Below, in pieces: positions 63,850 to 64,000 of a stretch of 64,000 nt of DNA. The translations under genes and the position numbers were made by a program. The notes beneath the pieces are model-generated. The model worked only from the letters and a program-made list of their open reading frames with translations, did not search any database and was not told the DNA's origin. Source of the stretch: Microcella alkalica (GTDB lineage: Bacteria; Actinomycetota; Actinomycetes; Actinomycetales; Microbacteriaceae). The DNA lies in assembly GCF_014595885.1 (NCBI RefSeq), contig NZ_JABUKC010000001.1:864815-928814 (forward strand), written 5' to 3'. Position 1 is the stretch's first letter. Each line of letters begins with the position of its first letter.

Positions 63850-64000
63850 AGTTGCCCTGAAACAAGCGCCGAGAGGCGTGCGGTCAGGTGCGCCCGATCC
63901 TTGAGAACTCAACAGCGTGCACTAAGTCAATGCCAAATTATCCTCGTCGGTCGACGTTTGTCGGCCGGTTGAGATTCCTTTGGATTGAAATCGAATGTCA
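63850..64000 (+). ncRNA. rRNA operon leader with BoxA-like antitermination site (16S gene lies beyond the edge)
   Basis: TTGAGAACTCAACAGCGTGC at 63901-63920 is the conserved actinobacterial rrn leader motif that acts as BoxA-type antitermination signal, as in mycobacteria. The following sequence becomes markedly AT-richer than the rest of the window, as in the spacer before 16S rRNA. The 16S 5' end itself is not reached, so only the leader is annotated. Confidence 0.75.

Overview
The window is a dense, gene-syntenic stretch of chromosome from a very GC-rich actinobacterium, most likely an aquatic or alkali-tolerant member of the Microbacteriaceae. This rests on the gene order (ftsK-pgsA-cinA-clgR-DUF3046-recA-recX-miaB-miaA-dapF-hflX-lexA), DUF3046, a PriA-type HisA, strong GC3 bias and a proteorhodopsin-like gene. 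The genus is an inference. I see no phage, IS element, CRISPR array or tRNA gene. The window is core chromosome with a few accessory islets.

Layout. 1-3053: the end of an unidentified gene, a small membrane protein, a tandem trio of diverged secreted paralogues and a membrane protein. 3113-5700: pnp with a long structured leader and a terminator. 5742-10947: accessory genes (YbhB-like protein, a light-driven proton-pump rhodopsin, an aldo/keto reductase, a TetR regulator with a clear operator, a histidine phosphatase, an MpaB/DUF2236 oxygenase). 11047-13354: a self-contained persulfide/sulfur-stress operon (CoA-disulfide reductase-rhodanese, rhodanese, CstR-type repressor). 13364-19461: GNAT, dapB, epimerase, OsmC, thioredoxin-DUF4395, thyX, dapA. 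19533-28962: RNase J, a lipoprotein, ftsK, pgsA, cinA, clgR, recA, recX. 28985-36088: tRNA modification genes, dapF, hflX and the lexA/LysM SOS pair. 36179-40142: histidine genes hisC-B-H-A and sseB. 40547-42413: infC-rpmI-rplT behind a leader with switch-like RNA structure. 42469-46284: trmH, a two-component system and an orphan TAXI binding protein. 46321-49817: a gluABCD-type amino-acid ABC transporter. 49864-60905: pheST, then argCJBDFH with a DNA glycosylase at the end. 60889-63574: a SatD/membrane-protein pair and tyrS. 63729-64000: promoters and leader of an rRNA operon whose 16S gene lies just outside.

Regulation. Many genes have a TANNNT-type -10 box only 6-8 bases before the start codon, which implies leaderless transcripts; this decides several start codons. 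Inside operons, starts usually overlap the previous stop as GTGA or ATGA. Three LexA boxes (recA, lexA, LysM gene) form a complete SOS core. Diaminopimelate/lysine synthesis (dapA, dapB, dapF) is scattered, while histidine and arginine synthesis are clustered. argR, argG and hisD are absent from those clusters.

Most interesting points: a DTE rhodopsin that lacks the helix-B histidine of proteorhodopsins; the persulfide operon with a perfect operator inside its promoter; an infC gene with an AUC start, alternative leader helices and a long Ala/Pro/Lys tail; a two-component/TAXI operon followed by an 11-bp direct repeat upstream of an amino-acid transporter; a three-gene family of four-cysteine secreted proteins; and a GGATGNC word that appears where the otherwise rare GAT codon is used.
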